Shown here: positions 7,411 to 9,637 of the stretch, piece by piece | Layout of the letters: every line of letters starts with the position of its first letter | Numbering within the stretch: position 1 is the first letter of the stretch | Source of the DNA: Nitrosotalea sp. | Lineage (GTDB): Archaea; Thermoproteota; Nitrososphaeria; Nitrososphaerales; Nitrosopumilaceae | DNA length: 9,637 nt | Assembly (NCBI GenBank): GCA_022545805.1 | Contig: JAKEIJ010000092.1 | Span: forward strand, 1 to 9,637 | Direction of reading: 5' to 3' | Made by a program: the position numbers and the translations under genes | The notes under the pieces: model-generated | What the model was told of the DNA's origin: nothing | Database searches by the model: none | The model's input: only the letters and a program-made list of their open reading frames with translations

Positions 7411-8009
7411 GTGATTAATTGGAATCCGTCTAGTCGTGCCAATTGTGCGTTGATTTGTGTTTCATTTTCATTGCCATATGAAATCAAGATTCTGTCTTTA
7501 TCCTTGAATACATAGTTCTTCAAGTCTGGCACTTCGTGATGATTGATAAAGAATTTCAATGTGTAGTTGGCGTTTGTACAAAATGCACGACTGTCAGGGA
7601 ATGTGAAACACTTGTCATCTAATCCTATGCGTAATGAGTTAAAGAGGAATCCCATTGTGACATTTGTTGCCATCGCATGTATTGTCTCACCATTTCCTTT
7701 CTGGAATCCGATGTATGGGCTCTTTATCTGATATGCTGTAGATGAATAATCAAATTGTTGACCGTAAATCAATGTCAATAGTCCTGCATGAATATGAATT
7801 CCACCAAGAGGGCCTGAGCCCGGCGGTTCACCTTTTGGTGTTACTTGTGATGACAACTCGTAAAAATTGTAACTTGAAATTCCAAGAACTGCTACAATTC
7901 CTGCTAGAATGCCTATGGCAATTGCCTTATTTTTGAATTGTGTTCTCTGTCGCTTTTGGTAAAAAGTTTCTCGTTCTTGAACTCGCTCTTCTCTATCTTT
8001 TTTTCCCAT
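7407..8009 (-). CDS. Single-pass membrane protein with external HIHA-motif domain, function unknown
   Basis: With the ATG at 8009-8007 the protein has 200 residues. The first 28 are strongly charged and likely coiled (KKDREERVQERETFYQKRQR), so they stay in the cytoplasm. One membrane helix (about 29-47, AIAIGILAGIVAVLGIS) follows, and residues 50-200 form an external domain. That domain has GGIHIHAGLLTLIYG (69-83), ETIHAMATNVTMGFLF (108-123), two cysteines C134 and C144 that could form a disulphide, HH at 157-158, and a terminal DRILISYG strand (172-179). I recall thaumarchaeal proteins of this style being labelled protein-disulfide isomerase, but there is no CxxC or thioredoxin fold here, so I would not use that name. 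The repeated histidines could bind metal, which is inference. An in-frame TTG at 8021 would add four residues. The promoter is weak: TTATTTAG at about 8035-8042. Confidence 0.85.
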   Translation of the reverse strand: MGKKDREERVQERETFYQKRQRTQFKNKAIAIGILAGIVAVLGISSYNFYELSSQVTPKGEPPGSGPLGGIHIHAGLLTLIYGQQFDYSSTAYQIKSPYIGFQKGNGETIHAMATNVTMGFLFNSLRIGLDDKCFTFPDSRAFCTNANYTLKFFINHHEVPDLKNYVFKDKDRILISYGNENETQINAQLARLDGFQLIT

Positions 8010-8090
8010 TTGACGATACAAGTCAAAATTTTACCCTAAATAACAGTATCTGACATGAGTGAATGTATTTTCAATATGTTTGAAGGTGAG

Positions 8091-8098
8091 TATAAATA
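8091..8098 (+). promoter_or_regulatory. TATA box of the HIT gene
   Basis: TATAAATA, preceded by GGTGAG, is a strong archaeal TATA box. Its centre is about 26-27 nt before the ATG at 8121 but only about 8 nt before the upstream ATG at 8103. It therefore decides in favour of a leaderless transcript starting at 8121. Confidence 0.65.
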
Positions 8099-8120
8099 AA
8101 ATATGTCCTGCAAAAAAGCC

Positions 8121-8534
8121 ATGGATTGTCTTTTTTGTGGCATCATAAATAAAAGGCAAGATGCACATGTGATATTCGAAAATAACTCGCATATTGCAAT
8201 AATGGACAAATATCCAATACAAAAAGGCCATTCTCTAGTAATGCCCAAGATTCACCATGAAAAAATTATCGACATGTCTAATGATGAGGTAGGAAAATTA
8301 TTTTCTATGGTGCCCACCATAGCGCGTGGGATAATTACAGCAACAGGTGCAGATGGATTTAACATTGGTCAAAATAATGGTCGTTCTGCAAACCAAATAA
8401 TTCCGCACGTGCATGTACATATCATTCCAAGATATAACAAGGTGGGTAATCTATGGACAAGAAGAATGATTACTTCTGATACTGACCTTAGTGACTTGGC
8501 AAAAAAGATCCGAAACAATATGGAATTAGATTAA
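8121..8534 (+). CDS. HIT-family (histidine triad) nucleotide hydrolase
   Basis: A 137-residue cytoplasmic protein of the HINT/Fhit-like HIT superfamily, which hydrolyses or transfers nucleoside phosphates (for example AMP-lysine, AMP-NH2 or dinucleotide polyphosphates). The start MDCLFCGIINKR is the classic HIT opening. C3 and C6, with a histidine at 45 or 46 and one of the triad histidines, could form the structural zinc site known in many prokaryotic members. GHSLVMPKIHHEKI (36-49), GFNIGQNNGRSANQ (79-92) and the triad HVHVHIIPR (96-104, catalytic histidine expected at 98) are intact. The frame is open six codons further to an ATG at 8103, but the family start and the TATA box at 8091-8098 both select 8121. 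Substrate cannot be told from sequence. The stop lies inside the 3' end of the opposing thioredoxin gene (9-nt overlap). Confidence 0.95.
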   Translation: MDCLFCGIINKRQDAHVIFENNSHIAIMDKYPIQKGHSLVMPKIHHEKIIDMSNDEVGKLFSMVPTIARGIITATGADGFNIGQNNGRSANQIIPHVHVHIIPRYNKVGNLWTRRMITSDTDLSDLAKKIRNNMELD

Positions 8535-8846
8535 TTCTGCAACTATGGAATCCATGTCTGACTTTGTCAAACCGATATGTTTTTTGGCGTCTCTTCGCGA
8601 AATTATTTTTCCATTTTGAAATACAATTATTGTAGGCACTGCTTGGATGCTAAATCTATCCCATAATGGATTCTCATCTTCATCTATGATCGATCCTATT
8701 TTATTAGCAGTCTCAATTTTTGCAGATTCAAACGTTGGTTTGAAATTAGAACAGTATGGACACCATGTCGCATAGAATAAAACAACTGTTTTTTTATTTT
8801 CTCCCAGCACCTTGGAATCAAATTCTTCTGGTTTTACATGTTCCAT
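8526..8846 (-). CDS. Small thioredoxin-like protein with CPYC active site
   Basis: A 106-residue single-domain thioredoxin fold. Visible elements are the first strand and redox site VVLFYATWCPYC (21-32; C29 and C32), cis-proline P71 in AVPTIIVFQNGK (69-80), and a final helix rich in acidic and basic residues. It has no signal peptide, so it acts in the cytoplasm as a thiol-disulphide reductase. CPYC is the motif typical of glutaredoxins, but the TWCPYC context, length and VPT segment are thioredoxin-like. Electron donor and targets cannot be inferred. The gene lies 113 nt downstream of the repeat-protein stop on the same strand, with its own AT-rich palindromic promoter region. Its last 9 nt overlap the HIT gene tail to tail. 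Confidence 0.93.
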   Translation of the reverse strand: MEHVKPEEFDSKVLGENKKTVVLFYATWCPYCSNFKPTFESAKIETANKIGSIIDEDENPLWDRFSIQAVPTIIVFQNGKIISRRDAKKHIGLTKSDMDSIVAELI

Positions 8847-8860
8847 AATTTTTCACAAGT

Positions 8861-8875
8861 TCTAAATTATTTAGA
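8861..8875 (-). promoter_or_regulatory. Palindromic TATA region of the thioredoxin gene
   Basis: TCTAAATTATTTAGA consists of perfect 7-nt inverted arms around a central base. On the minus strand its CTAAATAA part (8874-8867) is centred about 24 nt from the ATG at 8846, so it can serve as the TATA box of a nearly leaderless transcript. A palindrome overlapping the box could also be an operator, for example a redox-controlled one, but that is speculative. Confidence 0.45.
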
Positions 8876-8914
8876 GGTATCGTGAGAATCTCTGTATTAT
8901 TTGATTATCAATCT

Positions 8915-8932
8915 AGTTAGAAAACACAAAAT
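8915..8932 (-). terminator. Possible T-rich terminator of the repeat-protein gene
   Basis: About 30-45 nt after the stop of the repeat protein the minus strand reads CATTTTGTGTTTTCTAAC. Archaeal termination commonly relies on short T tracts without a strong hairpin, and two T4 runs lie here before the thioredoxin promoter. The support is compositional only. Confidence 0.35.
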
Positions 8933-8959
8933 GATTCATCGTAGGTTGGAATCACTTGC

Positions 8960-9637
8960 TCAAGGCTGTAAAAAGATGGAAAGCACTTGTGTAAGTCCAC
9001 CACTGTGTAATGTAATATGCCAGTTCCCAGTCTCAAATGATGCTGAGGTCAAATAGGTGATATTGTATGAACCATCAAAGTTTGTCATAGCAGCACCATT
9101 GTATGTGGCTCCTGATGGGCCTGTAAGTGAACTGCTAACATTGCTGAAAGACGGTGCAGTTCCAGTTATCAATATACTGGTCCCTTTTACATATATGGTC
9201 TTGTCAGTGTTTGCAGTAAATGTGCCAGGAACACTTGCCAAACTAGTTGATCCCAAAGAGATAGAGACTTGTCTGCTCTGTCCTTGGTTTGTTAGTGTAA
9301 TGTACCAATTTCCTGTTTCATATCCTTGTGAAGTCGAGAATGTTATAGCATATGCACCGTTAGTGCCTGCAGTAGTGCTACTTGTGTATGTTAATCCAGA
9401 CGGACTTGTCAAGATAGCATTAACAGAAGTAGATGGTTGTACTGTCCCTGTAACTACGATCAAGTCTCCCATGTTGTAACTGTTACTTCCTGCTTGTGCA
9501 GTAAATGTGCCAGGACCACTTGTTGAACTAGATATTCCCAAAAAGATGGAAATTTGTCTGCTCTGTCCTTGGTTTGTTAGTGTAATGTACCAATTTCCTG
9601 TTTCATATCCTTGTGAAGTCGAGAATGTTACAGCATA
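8960..9637 (-). CDS. C-terminal part of a tandem-repeat Ig-like surface protein (5' end beyond window)
   Basis: The frame is open from the right window edge to the stop at 8962-8960, giving 225 residues of a longer protein. The TTG at 9541 is an internal leucine codon, not a start. The protein is built of units opening with GTFTA. One complete unit is 95 residues (GTFTAQAGSN to SLASVP), preceded by the end of another and followed by a diverged terminal unit of 88 residues ending SIFLQP. Each unit has the alternating small/hydrophobic pattern of an Ig-like beta sandwich, with TGTxxP, SPSG or GPSG, a GxYxIT(F/Y) strand and ETGNW(Y/H)ITL. Sequons NVS and NIT in the last unit, high Ser/Thr/Gly, and near-absence of charged residues and cysteine suit an exported, possibly glycosylated cell-surface or S-layer-associated protein. 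No anchor is visible at the C-terminus. The function is adhesion-like at best, by inference. Confidence 0.88.
   Translation of the reverse strand, partial: YAVTFSTSQGYETGNWYITLTNQGQSRQISIFLGISSSTSGPGTFTAQAGSNSYNMGDLIVVTGTVQPSTSVNAILTSPSGLTYTSSTTAGTNGAYAITFSTSQGYETGNWYITLTNQGQSRQVSISLGSTSLASVPGTFTANTDKTIYVKGTSILITGTAPSFSNVSSSLTGPSGATYNGAAMTNFDGSYNITYLTSASFETGNWHITLHSGGLTQVLSIFLQP
9213..9352. repeat. 285-bp-period direct repeat, copy 1
   Basis: This 140-nt block aligns without gaps to 9498-9637, with about 12 mismatches counted by eye. Bases 9269-9345 (77 nt) are identical to 9554-9630. The period of 285 nt equals 95 codons, so it keeps the reading frame of the surface protein. Synonymous sites are also conserved in the 77-nt core, which points to recent duplication or gene conversion rather than selection on protein alone. 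Confidence 0.9.
9498..9637. repeat. 285-bp-period direct repeat, copy 2 (runs into window edge)
   Basis: This is the second copy of the block at 9213-9352. It is still near-identical at the last base of the window, so the similarity almost certainly continues, and more units probably lie upstream in the gene. The corresponding segment of the terminal unit (8960-9067) is clearly diverged in DNA but recognisable in protein (ETGNWHITL against ETGNWYITL). Confidence 0.9.

Noticed and set aside
7407..8009. Calling the HIHA membrane protein a thioredoxin-fold disulfide isomerase
   Set aside because: It has no CxxC, no cis-proline segment and only two cysteines nine residues apart.
8031..8248. Two minus-strand open frames antisense to the HIT gene start
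   Set aside because: They overlap the conserved HIT N-terminus and its promoter, and their translations show no domain pattern.
9057..9479. A plus-strand open frame of 140 codons through the surface-protein gene
   Set aside because: It is a shadow of the repeat protein. Its length comes from the low stop density opposite Ser/Thr/Gly-rich codons, and only the minus strand shows the 95-residue repeat logic.
8960..9541. A complete 193-residue protein starting at TTG 9541
   Set aside because: The frame continues without a stop to the window edge with the same repeat sequence, so the TTG is an internal leucine codon.

Overview
The window looks like a chromosomal segment of an ammonia-oxidising archaeon (Nitrososphaerota/Thaumarchaeota, Nitrosopumilales-like). 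The grounds are: low GC by eye; TATA boxes about 25-30 nt upstream of start codons with little or no room for a 5' leader; core enzymes that read as archaeal; and several secreted or membrane proteins of a style I associate with this phylum (FN3 plus SHOCT, a PDI-annotated HIHA membrane protein, a tandem-repeat surface protein). The genus cannot be fixed from the sequence alone. No tRNA, rRNA, CRISPR, transposon or integration site was seen, and no gene-free stretch exceeds about 205 bases.

Left part, 1-4010, minus strand: a compact tryptophan operon, read right to left as trpE-trpG-trpD-trpC-trpB, with trpB cut by the window edge. TrpE/TrpG make anthranilate from chorismate, TrpD adds phosphoribosyl, TrpC closes the indole ring, and TrpB condenses indole with serine. 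All four junctions are the same 4-nt ATGA stop/start overlap, so the cistrons are probably translationally coupled. trpF does not lie in the visible part.

At 4011-4106 a 96-nt divergent control region separates trpE from a 71-residue zinc-ribbon-like protein. It contains two TATA boxes and three tandem GGTAT/C pentamers. The small gene converges on ilvD (4338-6026, minus), the dihydroxy-acid dehydratase of branched-chain amino acid synthesis. The left half is therefore an amino-acid biosynthesis block.

Right part, 6027-9637: a 205-nt divergent promoter region, then a secreted, membrane-anchored FN3-SHOCT protein (plus). It overlaps tail to tail with a single-pass membrane protein with an external HIHA domain (minus). 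Divergent from that is a HIT-family nucleotide hydrolase (plus), which overlaps tail to tail with a small CPYC thioredoxin (minus). Last comes the C-terminal part of a surface protein built from 95-residue Ig-like repeats (minus), two of which are almost identical at the DNA level.

The strongest points for a second look are the zinc-ribbon gene facing trpE with the pentamer array between them, the recently homogenised 285-bp repeats, the FN3-TM-SHOCT architecture, and three start codons (trpE, ilvD, HIT) where TATA spacing argues for a start downstream of the longest frame. I do not see a clear new multi-gene defence or mobile system here.
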